A stretch of DNA of 64,000 nt from QKTW01 sp052161885 (lineage in GTDB: Bacteria > Bacteroidota > Bacteroidia > Chitinophagales > Chitinophagaceae). Positions within the stretch are counted from its first letter, which is position 1. Every line of letters starts with the position of its first letter. The notes beneath the pieces were generated by a model. That model was given only the letters and a program-made list of their open reading frames with translations, was not told where the DNA came from and did no database searches. The DNA is taken from contig CP197396.1 of assembly GCA_052161885.1 (NCBI GenBank), positions 3,410,001 through 3,474,000 of the forward strand, written 5' to 3'. The position numbers and the translations under genes are program-made. Shown here one piece after another: positions 7,901-16,400 of this stretch.

Positions 7901-10900
7901 TAAATCAGAACCGGTATTGCCCTGGGAATACAAATTGCCTCTGAATTTTACCGGCAGGAGGCTGGATTGCCCGCTGGGTTCGGTAACACTTTTTGTATAC
8001 AATGCATTACGGTGCCTCAGATTACCAACTTCGCCGGTAACCTCATAGAAAGTACCATCTTTATACACCAGCGGCGGAAACGGATCTTTCCGGCCCCATT
8101 GATATTGCAGTCCTCCGGAGCGTTGCCAGTCGTGCCCTGTAAATGATGCATTGGTAGCACCAAGGTTCCGGTCCATCCATTTCCAGTCGGTAACAAGGGT
8201 GCCATTTTTATCTTTTTCAAATCCATGATGGTAAGTACTACCGCTGTCTCTGGGATCGTCTGTAACCCATACGTGCCAGGTCCAGTATACTGTACCGTTT
8301 ACGCGGTAAGACACTACGGCATTACCCTCTTTCAGTTTGTCTACCATCACTTTTATCCGGGCATTTTCTCCCGAACCTTCAAGCGTAATAGACTTGATCA
8401 ACCCAGCCATATCTTCCCAATACAATCCGGCAGTTTCGTTGCCAGAAGGAATCGGAGTATAGTTGCCCTGGGCGTCTTTCATAAAATCACCTCCGCCGGC
8501 CCACATAGCATAAGCTTTCTTTACAGGTATGTAGAGGCCGTCTACACTATTTCCTGTTTTGTCCTTGCCGGTAAAAATATAACTGTTCGGGGCCAAAGTC
8601 CAGTCTGCAACCGGTGCTGTTACTGTAATGCTTCCGGTTGCCGTTTCAGTGCCACATGATGTTGTAGTACTGATCGTATAATTGAATGTTCCCGCTGCAG
8701 ACGGGGTGCCGCTGATGGTAAGTGTGGTGCCGTTTACAACATAGGTAACACCTGCCGGAAGCCCGGTTACAGTTGTTCCGGTTGCATCTCCCGCCAATGT
8801 GTACACTATATTGGTCAGTGGTGTATTGGCTGCAAGTGTCTGGCTGGTGCTTCCTGACATCCATGTGATGCCATTCTTTACAGCAACGGTCATTGTTGCA
8901 TTGCCGGCACACTGTCCTGCGTCTGAAGTAAAGGTATAAACAGTGGTTGCCTGGTTGTTGATGGCAGGAGCCCAGGAGCCGGTATATCCATCGTTGGATG
9001 TTGCAGGCAAAGCAAAGGCAGTACCCTTACAAACAGGTGCTACCTGGGTGAACGCCGGAGTAACAGGATTGGTACATTGGCCGACCGGATAGCAGAGCTG
9101 TTGCACTGGTGCTACGTACATATGCAGTGCTGCTGTTTTAGGGCCGGATACTTCTACCACTATATTTTCATTGGCGTATGGTGTATAAACTGTGGACACT
9201 TTATAGCATAGCACATTGTTGTAAAGAGTGGTGGTAAGACCGGCAAACAAGTGGCTGTACAACAAGGTACCATTAGAGTGGTACAATTTCAGTATGACGG
9301 AAGTATCTGTCCATTCGCTTTTTTGCAGGTAAATGGTGTAGCTGACATTGTTCCTGTCGGTACACATGCCTTTAGGTTTGTTGATGCAGGTATTCTGCAG
9401 CGTAAAACTGTTCCACAGGCTATCGGGCAATGCTGCCAGCGAATTAGATACAGCAGCATCTTTCATACTGCTCAGTTCGTAGGTAAGCGTCTCGTTTGGA
9501 TAACCGTTGTTCACGCCTTTCAGGTAGTAGTATTGTGTGCCACCGGCAGCTGTTACCTTCGGTAGTGAGGATACGGCATAAGTAACCGGGAGAGCAGCGA
9601 AGTTGCTGTTGGGATGGTAAACTTTCAGGGTCATTGCCGTATCATGCCATTGAGATACAGGAATGAGCATCTCTGCATAACCCTGGTGCAGCCGGTTAAA
9701 ACATACACTGGCTTTTGACACGCCACATACAGCAGCAGTACCGGCTGCACTCCACTGGGCTTGTGGCAACGGGTCCAGCGAATTGGATACAGCAGCATCT
9801 TTCATACTGCTCAGCTCATAAGTAAGCGTCTCATTTCCGTAGGGATTGTTTACGCCTTTCAGGTAGTAGTATTGTGTGCCACCGGCAGCTGTTACCTTTG
9901 GCAATGAGGATACTGCATAAGTGACGGGATTAACGACAAGGTTGCTGTTGGGGTGGTAAACTTTCAGGGTCACTACCGTATCATGCCATTGAGATACAGG
10001 AACGAGCATCTCTGCATACCCTTGGTGCAGGCGGCTAAAGCATACACTCGCTTTAGATACACCACATACGGCAGCAGTGCCGGCGGCACTCCACTGGGCT
10101 TGCGGCAACGGGTCCAGCGAATTGGATACAGCAGCATCTTTCATACTGCTTAGCTCATAAGTAAGCGTCTCATTTCCGTAGGGATTGTTCACGCCTTTCA
10201 GGTAGTAGTATTGTGTCCCGCCGGCAGCTGTTACCTTTGGCAATGAGGATACTGCATAAGTGACGGGATTAACGACAAGGTTGCTGTTGGGGTGGTAAAC
10301 TTTCAGGGTCATTGCTGTATCGTGCCATTGAGATACAGGAATGAGCATCTCTGCATACCCCTGGTGCAGGCGGCTAAAGCATACACTGGATTTAGACACA
10401 CCACATACGGCAGCTGTACCGGCTGCACTCCACTGGGCTTGTGGCAACGGGTCCAGCGAATTGGATACAGCAGCATCTTTCATACTGCTCAGCTCATAAG
10501 TAAGCGTCTCATTTCCGTAGGGATTGTTTACGCCTTTCAGGTAGTAGTATTGTGTGCCACCGGCAGCTGTTACCTTTGGCAATGAGGATACTGCATAAGT
10601 GACGGGATTAACGACAAGGTTGCTGTTGGGGTGGTAAACTTTCAGGGTCACTACCGTATCATGCCATTGAGATACAGGAACGAGCATCTCTGCATACCCC
10701 TGGTGCAGGCGGCTAAAGCATACACTCGCTTTAGATACACCACATACGGCAGCAGTGCCGGCGGCGCTCCACTGGGCTTGCGGCAACGGGTCCAGCGAAT
10801 TGGATACAGCAGCATCTTTCATACTGCTTAGCTCATAAGTAAGCGTCTCATTTCCGTAGGGATTGTTTACGCCTTTCAGGTAGTAGTATTGTGTGCCACC

Positions 10901-11464
10901 GGCAGACGTTACCTTTGGCAATGAGGATACTGCATAAGTGACGGGATTAACGACAAGGTTGCTGTTGGGGTGGTAAACTTTCAGGGTCATTGCCGTATCA
11001 TGCCATTGAGATACAGGAACGAGCATCTCTGCATACCCCTGGTGCAGGCGGCTAAAGCATACACTCGCTTTAGATACACCACATACGGCAGCAGTGCCGG
11101 CGGCGCTCCACTGGCTGGCCGGGAGAGCGGCTAGGGTGTCAGATACGGCGGCATCCAGCGTGCTGCTGACTTCATAAATTAATGTTTTGGTTCCATAAGG
11201 GTTTGCCAAGCCCTTGAGGTAGTAATATGGTGAGCCCCCAGAGCCGGTTACCTTGGGCAGATTTGCAGTTGTATAAGTGACCGGCCCTGCAATTAGGGCT
11301 CCGCTCGGGTAATACACTTTCAACGTCACGTCGTTGCCATTCCATTGTGACACAGGGATCAATATCTCCGCATAGCCATTGTGCAGGCGATGAAAGCAAA
11401 TATTGTTTTGGGAAAATGCAGTAAAACCAAATACTGTAAACAGGAAAATAAGAACTGTTCTCAT
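4967..11464 (-). CDS. Giant repeat-containing secreted protein with T9SS type A sorting domain
   Basis: A 2165-residue extracellular protein. Residues 1-18 are a signal peptide (hydrophobic run ending AFS-Q). Residues 20-700 hold six copies of a 113-residue module (CFxRLHxGYAEML, SQWHDT, LKVYHPNSN, YYYLKGVNN, QWSAAGTAAVCG), then a divergent seventh. About 790-950 is Ig/PKD-like with a cadherin-like segment. Then follow two long modules resembling FISUMP domains, each with DRxLGA, QYQWGRKD or HYQWGRKD, and a PCP or PCPCSW R-I/V-P motif. The last 75 residues are a T9SS sorting domain (FPNPVKDVL ... GAYLVRI). It is probably surface-anchored or released through the gliding/Por secretion route and may act as an adhesin. 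The gene is divergent from a sensor kinase that could regulate it. The repeated modules are nearly identical in DNA, so copy number may vary. Confidence 0.88.
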   Translation of the reverse strand: MRTVLIFLFTVFGFTAFSQNNICFHRLHNGYAEILIPVSQWNGNDVTLKVYYPSGALIAGPVTYTTANLPKVTGSGGSPYYYLKGLANPYGTKTLIYEVSSTLDAAVSDTLAALPASQWSAAGTAAVCGVSKASVCFSRLHQGYAEMLVPVSQWHDTAMTLKVYHPNSNLVVNPVTYAVSSLPKVTSAGGTQYYYLKGVNNPYGNETLTYELSSMKDAAVSNSLDPLPQAQWSAAGTAAVCGVSKASVCFSRLHQGYAEMLVPVSQWHDTVVTLKVYHPNSNLVVNPVTYAVSSLPKVTAAGGTQYYYLKGVNNPYGNETLTYELSSMKDAAVSNSLDPLPQAQWSAAGTAAVCGVSKSSVCFSRLHQGYAEMLIPVSQWHDTAMTLKVYHPNSNLVVNPVTYAVSSLPKVTAAGGTQYYYLKGVNNPYGNETLTYELSSMKDAAVSNSLDPLPQAQWSAAGTAAVCGVSKASVCFSRLHQGYAEMLVPVSQWHDTVVTLKVYHPNSNLVVNPVTYAVSSLPKVTAAGGTQYYYLKGVNNPYGNETLTYELSSMKDAAVSNSLDPLPQAQWSAAGTAAVCGVSKASVCFNRLHQGYAEMLIPVSQWHDTAMTLKVYHPNSNFAALPVTYAVSSLPKVTAAGGTQYYYLKGVNNGYPNETLTYELSSMKDAAVSNSLAALPDSLWNSFTLQNTCINKPKGMCTDRNNVSYTIYLQKSEWTDTSVILKLYHSNGTLLYSHLFAGLTTTLYNNVLCYKVSTVYTPYANENIVVEVSGPKTAALHMYVAPVQQLCYPVGQCTNPVTPAFTQVAPVCKGTAFALPATSNDGYTGSWAPAINNQATTVYTFTSDAGQCAGNATMTVAVKNGITWMSGSTSQTLAANTPLTNIVYTLAGDATGTTVTGLPAGVTYVVNGTTLTISGTPSAAGTFNYTISTTTSCGTETATGSITVTAPVADWTLAPNSYIFTGKDKTGNSVDGLYIPVKKAYAMWAGGGDFMKDAQGNYTPIPSGNETAGLYWEDMAGLIKSITLEGSGENARIKVMVDKLKEGNAVVSYRVNGTVYWTWHVWVTDDPRDSGSTYHHGFEKDKNGTLVTDWKWMDRNLGATNASFTGHDWQRSGGLQYQWGRKDPFPPLVYKDGTFYEVTGEVGNLRHRNALYTKSVTEPSGQSSLLPVKFRGNLYSQGNTGSDLPNENIRYSVNNPINYIIPPVYVFKTGETVVNNGENYYKQGLNSQGQLVWNKKDLTTWFSKQKYKLFDPANSSNNIAWDLWGDTRQGRVSNINSGNSVLQEESKRYAMKSPYDPCPCSWRVPSAYASTSSYPNSSSPWGADTGTHGTENFLPNAVNASTAGVKIYPGLGYDFTGVSNWNLGIIPISGNYEYYPNTVSLGNNPTSGLTVPNVISQDQAADGALHTSTFSSGAGTEPIYGSRGIGFIADPVNKANHTSVGWYYIGYDGNEGNTYESAAVRCIKDPNNQFMPTEFETEFVAAATDEYSMDTLKSWANDPNSFVVMTNTTNAADRVVEIPLRKAYAMQKLYLTTDESYPSDGTKSGSVVWTTNTGLINNMQIIDGTKQTAKLIVTLNAGQYGNTIVAFHLGNSGQWVNGVLQDPVIWSWHIWAPETPVQTSAADTTETITNSGIVQVANNQFVNPTQSTAPPLATTFMDRDLGALTAFPALTSDISISAADLQNVMKASGVHYQWGRKDALPRFTNPGNLFAGAYQITGGNAGFDHSANGDTAFVYVQTGVNNGAITYQKFNESRFVALSQEYQTYKSAAGVAGTDSKNARIKKVTKYAAENPMIFLYQARPLSAIEQNPNGTYTDAQRNQLNSQFATDRNKNPTDWLSEESGLAPERWGHGTAKSPFDPCPKGWRIPDVSFTFSSSVGTAPWFYNYYDVTANNVRTYGLYQGGGFTLTGRGRTGIISNTNNTITQAEYPGNVVAPYSGAVSGGTKMLGNVFSFPGSNYSIGNFANSGTRGILGGNSSTNPVISYSETIPSGFSTGIWTSAFSDYYRGLALGMGMQTTVGTQAKSLLTVTGLFHPQTAMSCRCAKMNFDANGHEIGRYDPYAIPVPQNGSTARKASKTLDAQEITQLANENKIIVFPNPVKDVLRILADDTRSYYYQIYNIAGKLVQQGEFVNKQTDISSLPPGAYLVRINNAESVVKIIKQ
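9366..11407 (-). repeat. Six-unit 339-bp in-frame tandem repeat in the surface protein gene
   Basis: The same landmark (TTCATACTGCT) recurs at 9462, 9801, 10140, 10479 and 10818, exactly 339 bases apart, equal to 113 codons. Units 2-6 are nearly identical and the outer first unit has diverged. Units starting near 10020 and 10698 share variants not found in those starting near 9681 and 10359, giving an A-B-A'-B' pattern that points to duplication of a 678-bp pair. Confidence 0.93.
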
Positions 11465-11617
11465 AATGCAATTATTTATTTGGTTGCAATATTCCTGTTA
11501 CCATCTTTTTAATAATATGCTATTTAACCAAAGGCATATTTTTTTTAACGAAACCCCATAAAAGGTAAAATAATACAATGCTATCCTGTATTTTGTACTC
11601 ATTTCTAATAGTATACA

Positions 11618-14530
11618 TTGAATACATTTTTAAATATAAAATTGAAATATTTATTTTTTATTGCATTTAATATCCTTACTGTACTGCAGGTATCTGCCCG
11701 ACTTCCCTTAAAACCACAACCGGTCTTTATACACTACAATTCTTTTAACAGCAGCCTGCCAACCGAAACGATCTACAAAATTGTCCCGGACAATTTTGGG
11801 TATATATGGCTGGCAACTGACAGGGGATTAGTAAAATATAATGGGAAGGAGTTTAAAATTGTTGCTACGGGAAAGTTCGAGGACATTGTATTTATATACA
11901 GGACAAACAATAACCTTTTGTGGCTATTTACCTACAGTGGTCATACAAGGGCCGTCAACTTAAATAACCATGTGGTAGTGAACACAGACAGTGTTTATGG
12001 CTTAAATAAATTGCAATTACCAGTCAGGCCATATATACTGGCCATGCAATGGGGCAACAGATTAATATTGCGGAAGCAGAGCATCAGAAGCAGTATCAGT
12101 ATAGACCTGGCAGCTCATACCTGTACAATAGTACCCGATCTTGCACAACAAATCGTTGAGCACTACAGGTTATCTCATTTGGCAAACAGCCGGCAGATTG
12201 CGGCAACAATAGATACAATTCTTCTAAAGAAAAACATTGGCATTTACACAAAGGAGAATTACCTGATAATAGGCAATAAGATTTTTGTAGTAAAAGAGCA
12301 TGCTGATCCTGTATTGTTGTTTGACGGAGATGATTACAACATCAGTGATTATATAGAATCTGCAGTCCGGCACGAAGATGATCTGTACCTGGGTGGCCTT
12401 AAAAGTCTTGGACTGATTAAGATAAATGGCTTTTTCAGCCTTCCCGGAAAAGGCCATATTGTAGAACACATTCTCCCCAAAGAACAAATAACAGACATAC
12501 AAAATGATTACCTGAATAATATATGGGTAAGCTCTTATGATAACGGTGTTTTTTTCTTCCCCGCATCAGAAACCCAGACGCTGTACTATAATAAAAATAT
12601 AAGTGGTCTTTACAGCGACAATGTTTCTATGCTAAAGCATTTTGACAGCGGGATAACCGTTATCGGGTATGGTGAAGGGGTTGCAGATTTTATTAACGGT
12701 AACAGGCAGCAAAGGTTTTCCGCTCCGGTACGGGAACGCTTATCCGGGGTATTGTTTGCAGAAAAAATGAAAGACAGATGGTTATTATTTACCCGAATGG
12801 AAGCTTTCGGGAGCAATGCAGCAGACGGTGCCGGTATCTTGTCAGCAGCATTCAGACCACTGGTGCCCCGGGAACCGGGTATAGCCCAGGGTTATAAAAA
12901 TGGTGCTTTGCTAAACAATGTTTTTTATTACGCCAGCGGTAGTGGTATACTGTTTATTGACTCTTCGGGTGTCGTGTGCAGATATGCCCCCGCAAACTTC
13001 AACACCAATAAAAAAACATGCATTCTGCCACTGGCAAATGGCAAAATTTACATTGGCACTGTACAGGGATGTTTTCTTAACAGTAAGCCACTACCCTACC
13101 TGGCGGATAATCAGTTTAACAGCATTCACACAAGTGAAGGCCTGATCATATTTTGTACCAATACCGGTGCCTATACGATACCGGAGCAATTTGTATTTAA
13201 CAGCGCCTGTTTAAAAAGGATAACCTCTGACGCAGCGTATGACGTAAAACAAGACAGCCAGTATCTCTACGTAAGGAACAGTAATGAAGAGGTCGTAATT
13301 GTCAATAAAAAAACATGGGCGCCGGTTAATATACTGTCGTTAAAAAAATATTACATTCCATTTAAGGTAAGTGATTTTTACATAGATGAAAAATACATCG
13401 CGCTTGCCGGTAACAGAGGCATATTTTGTATACCCAAAGTTACATTGCTGGATACATCCGGACATACAGAACCAATAGTACATATACTCTCCTCCATTTA
13501 TGGTTTTTCTCCGTACAATTCTGTTTTTGAATGTACATACGATAAGAAATTTTCTGCATCGTTTGAACTGGATATTATGACCTATAAAAATGAAAGCAGG
13601 CAGATAACATACCGTATATTAAAAGATGGAAATGAAATTTACAGGAGAGAAGGAATAAGTGAGTTTGCACAAATGAATTTTCAGCCTGTATCGCCCGGAA
13701 AATACAGGATTGAATACCGTGTTGATTTTGGCCATCCCGCAATATCTGACAAAGTCGTTTCTTTTACGATCATTGTTCTCCCGGCATGGTATCAGCAATC
13801 ATGGTTTTTATTTTCAATAGTTATTTTATCGGCAGTGCTCCTGTTCTATTCTGTATATAAAATCAATAGCTACCTGGGTATCCGGAATGAGGCGAAGTTA
13901 AAACAGGATTTGTACATCTATGAACTTGAAGCGAGAAGCCTGCTGGGACAACTGAAGCCGCATTTTATTTTTAACTTGTTAACACCACTGCAACGCTATT
14001 TTCTGAAGGAGCAAAAAATAGAGGGGCTGGTTTATCTCAACAGTTTTTCCGGGCTTATGCGCGGCATTTTAATGAGTGTGAGAAATAAATATCCGACACT
14101 TCAGGCAGAGTTAAACTTTGCAAAAGATTACCTGGATGTGCAGCAAAAACGTTTCGGAAATTGTTTTACCTATACAATCAATATTGCGGCAGACATTACA
14201 CCGGCAGATTATATCGTGCCTGCACTTTTAATACAACCATTGCTGGAGAATGCGGTAGAGTATGGAATAAAAAAAGACAGCAATGACGGAATCATTACAA
14301 TTAGTATCACGATAGAAAAAAATAGTCTGATGATTATTATTGCCGACAACGGAATAGGGTTGCCGGCAGATTTTTTACCAAACGATGGCCATGCGCTGAC
14401 AATTATAGCAGAGCGTATGGCGTTATTAAGAAAAACATATGGCACGGGCAGTCTTCAGATTGTAAACAACGCACCTCCTTCATCAGGTGTTTCAGCTATT
14501 TTATACTTACCCACAAATATCATGATATGA
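11618..14530 (+). CDS. Propeller-type sensor histidine kinase (LytS-like kinase domain)
   Basis: A 970-residue membrane sensor. After a hydrophobic N-terminal signal (residues 11-28), residues 45-640 contain repeats of the two-component regulator propeller type (for example YIWLATDRGLVKYNG, NNIWVSSYDNGVFFF). A Y_Y_Y-like beta domain (about 650-720) precedes one transmembrane segment at about 727-748. The cytoplasmic part is a His_kinase/LytS type: phosphoacceptor His782 in LKPHFIFN, then an HATPase with LLENAVEYG and ADNGIGLP. Unlike classical hybrid propeller systems of Bacteroides, it has no fused receiver; the LytTR regulator is a separate gene overlapping by 4 bases (ATGA). It probably senses an extracellular ligand in the periplasm. 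It is divergent from the giant surface protein. Confidence 0.9.
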   Translation: MNTFLNIKLKYLFFIAFNILTVLQVSARLPLKPQPVFIHYNSFNSSLPTETIYKIVPDNFGYIWLATDRGLVKYNGKEFKIVATGKFEDIVFIYRTNNNLLWLFTYSGHTRAVNLNNHVVVNTDSVYGLNKLQLPVRPYILAMQWGNRLILRKQSIRSSISIDLAAHTCTIVPDLAQQIVEHYRLSHLANSRQIAATIDTILLKKNIGIYTKENYLIIGNKIFVVKEHADPVLLFDGDDYNISDYIESAVRHEDDLYLGGLKSLGLIKINGFFSLPGKGHIVEHILPKEQITDIQNDYLNNIWVSSYDNGVFFFPASETQTLYYNKNISGLYSDNVSMLKHFDSGITVIGYGEGVADFINGNRQQRFSAPVRERLSGVLFAEKMKDRWLLFTRMEAFGSNAADGAGILSAAFRPLVPREPGIAQGYKNGALLNNVFYYASGSGILFIDSSGVVCRYAPANFNTNKKTCILPLANGKIYIGTVQGCFLNSKPLPYLADNQFNSIHTSEGLIIFCTNTGAYTIPEQFVFNSACLKRITSDAAYDVKQDSQYLYVRNSNEEVVIVNKKTWAPVNILSLKKYYIPFKVSDFYIDEKYIALAGNRGIFCIPKVTLLDTSGHTEPIVHILSSIYGFSPYNSVFECTYDKKFSASFELDIMTYKNESRQITYRILKDGNEIYRREGISEFAQMNFQPVSPGKYRIEYRVDFGHPAISDKVVSFTIIVLPAWYQQSWFLFSIVILSAVLLFYSVYKINSYLGIRNEAKLKQDLYIYELEARSLLGQLKPHFIFNLLTPLQRYFLKEQKIEGLVYLNSFSGLMRGILMSVRNKYPTLQAELNFAKDYLDVQQKRFGNCFTYTINIAADITPADYIVPALLIQPLLENAVEYGIKKDSNDGIITISITIEKNSLMIIIADNGIGLPADFLPNDGHALTIIAERMALLRKTYGTGSLQIVNNAPPSSGVSAILYLPTNIMI

Positions 14531-15267
14531 AAATTACTGCACTTATTGTAGACGACGAGGAACAGCCGCGGGATGCATTACAGGAGCTTTTACTGCAATT
14601 TTGTCCGGAAGTGGAAATTGTTGGTATCACGGGAAATATTGAGGAGGCAATCCGGATAATGCGATCTGCCGAACCCGATATTTTGTTTTTAGATATACAC
14701 CTGGGCGAGTATACAGGTTTTGATTTATTGAACAGACTTTATAAACATAGCTGTGACATAATTTTTACAACAGCGTATGAAAATTTTGCGTTGAAAGCGT
14801 TTGAATACGCGGCAAATAACTATCTACTGAAACCAATAAATTATCAGCAGCTCATTGAAAGTGTACACAGGGTAAAGGAAAAAAGAAATGAAGATATCAA
14901 CAGGATATCCCGGCATATTTCACAGACCCTCCAAAGCACTATGCTGCCATCTCCGATAATTGCCCTGTCTGATATGACAAAAACAGATTTTGTACAGCTG
15001 GATAAAATTGTATACCTGGAAAGTAAAGGAGCGTATACTTTATTTCATTTGCACGATAACAGTCAGTATATAAAATCGAAAAACTTAAAGTATTACGAAG
15101 ACAGTTTTCATACATACAGGCAATTCGTGAGGGTTCATAAATCTTATATCGTCAATAAATCCTACATAAAAACGTACATAAAAACCACGTCAGAGCTGGA
15201 ATGCAATAATGGAGCGGTTATTCCGACCACACTCGGGTATAAAACATTACTAAAGCTTATTTCATAA
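14527..15267 (+). CDS. LytTR-family response regulator
   Basis: A 246-residue DNA-binding regulator partnered with the upstream sensor kinase. Residues 3-120 form a receiver with acidic pocket D9/D10, phosphoacceptor Asp56 (LFLDIHLG), a Thr in TTAYE and Lys in LLKPI. Residues 145-245 form a LytTR DNA-binding domain (KIVYLESKGAYT, RVHKSYIVN). The start codon overlaps the kinase stop, so the two are made together. LytTR regulators often control extracellular polysaccharide or surface functions; the divergent T9SS giant protein is the obvious candidate target, which is inference from position only. Confidence 0.93.
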   Translation: MKITALIVDDEEQPRDALQELLLQFCPEVEIVGITGNIEEAIRIMRSAEPDILFLDIHLGEYTGFDLLNRLYKHSCDIIFTTAYENFALKAFEYAANNYLLKPINYQQLIESVHRVKEKRNEDINRISRHISQTLQSTMLPSPIIALSDMTKTDFVQLDKIVYLESKGAYTLFHLHDNSQYIKSKNLKYYEDSFHTYRQFVRVHKSYIVNKSYIKTYIKTTSELECNNGAVIPTTLGYKTLLKLIS

Positions 15268-15277
15268 TCATTTTTAC

Positions 15278-15320
15278 AAGAAAGCAGGACCGGCGGATAA
15301 GGATTGCCGGTCTGCTTCTT
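15278..15320. terminator. Hairpin between the response regulator and the convergent NmrA-like gene
   Basis: Arms AAGAAAGCAGGACCGGC and GCCGGTCTGCTTCTT pair with two one-base bulges across an 11-base loop. It sits between converging genes. Confidence 0.6.
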
Positions 15321-15364
15321 TATTTCATAAGCGATTTAGCTCGAAACATATATACCCGCAATGT

Positions 15365-16243
15365 TTAAAAAGCTGCGGCAAATTCCCTCGCAAAATCTTC
15401 CAGCTTTATTTTTCCCATAACATCCGGCCGGTGCAGGTCATAGTCTTCACGCAATGCTCCACTGTGAAGGCTGGCCCCCAGCTCCACAAAGTTTGCAGCT
15501 ACAGAAGCAGGCATCCCGTTCTTCATCAGGCTGTCTTTCACCTGCTCGTCCGTAAAGGTTATCCATTTTAAATCCGGCTTGCCAATGGCCGCACCTAAAA
15601 TACCGGCAATCTCATTGGCGGTACGGTCGTCGCTTGCTATATAGCGCACTTTCCTGCTGTAAGAAGGAGTTGTTATCTCTTCAGCTGCAGCAGACGCAAT
15701 ATCTTCCGGAGCAACCATTGCAATCCTGTCTTCACCGCCATAATTAGAGCCAATAAATCCCGCCTCTTTGATCATATCTGTAAAATGGTACAGGTTGTAG
15801 TAAAAGTAGCCTGCCCGCAAGTGTGTGACGGCCATGCCCTGCAACTCATTCAGTATGCCCTCTACATAATGGGAGCCGAGTATAAACCCGGTACCATGGC
15901 TCAGATGCGCTCCATAACTGCTGAGATGAACGATGTGTTTTATTCCGGAATGCTGTGCTGCCGCTGCATAGTTCTGCCCTATTTTTCTGTAGCGTGCTAC
16001 CGGATCGGGGGCGGTATAATCCGGTGGGATCATGGCGTACACCGCATCTGCGCCTGCAAAAGCAGATTTAAGAAAATCAGCATCTTCAACAGAACCTACA
16101 GCAGCAGCAGCACCTAACGCTTCAATATCTTTCCGTTTTTCGGCGCTGCTGCTGACTACCGTAACCGCATGGCCTTTTTGTACCAGTTCCTTCGTCAGCG
16201 GAAGACCGATATGCCCCAACGAACCTGTTACTATAACTTTCAT
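15365..16243 (-). CDS. NmrA-like NAD(P)-binding oxidoreductase
   Basis: A 292-residue atypical short-chain dehydrogenase. The Rossmann motif GSLGHIG sits at residues 7-13 right after the start, followed by an AMIPPDY segment and ADAVYA, as in NmrA/azoreductase-like sugar-epimerase relatives. No Tyr-x-x-x-Lys pair is obvious, which is common in NmrA-type members that act as redox sensors or quinone/NADPH reductases. The start at 16243 places the Rossmann motif at the expected distance; a reading to 16321 adds 26 unlikely residues. It follows the HTH-pentapeptide gene on the same strand at 157 bases, so it may be transcribed alone or with it. The substrate is unknown. Confidence 0.85.
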   Translation of the reverse strand: MKVIVTGSLGHIGLPLTKELVQKGHAVTVVSSSAEKRKDIEALGAAAAVGSVEDADFLKSAFAGADAVYAMIPPDYTAPDPVARYRKIGQNYAAAAQHSGIKHIVHLSSYGAHLSHGTGFILGSHYVEGILNELQGMAVTHLRAGYFYYNLYHFTDMIKEAGFIGSNYGGEDRIAMVAPEDIASAAAEEITTPSYSRKVRYIASDDRTANEIAGILGAAIGKPDLKWITFTDEQVKDSLMKNGMPASVAANFVELGASLHSGALREDYDLHRPDVMGKIKLEDFAREFAAAF

Positions 16244-16400
16244 AAGTGTCCTTTTTATGAAAGCAAAAGTCTGTGTCTCACAATTGATTCCTGTAGCCGG
16301 ATCTATGGATGTTGTAGCCATTTCCGGCTATGTACAAAAAATAGGTGCAAAAGAGAAGCTGCATTCCAACATTATTACTTCTGGCGGCCTCTTCGCCAGA

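Noticed and set aside
8225..8659. 144-codon plus-strand frame inside the giant surface protein
   Set aside because: Antisense shadow of repetitive coding sequence.
9366..11407. Regular repeats as a possible CRISPR array
   Set aside because: The 339-base units are coding and in frame with a protein, with no short spacers.
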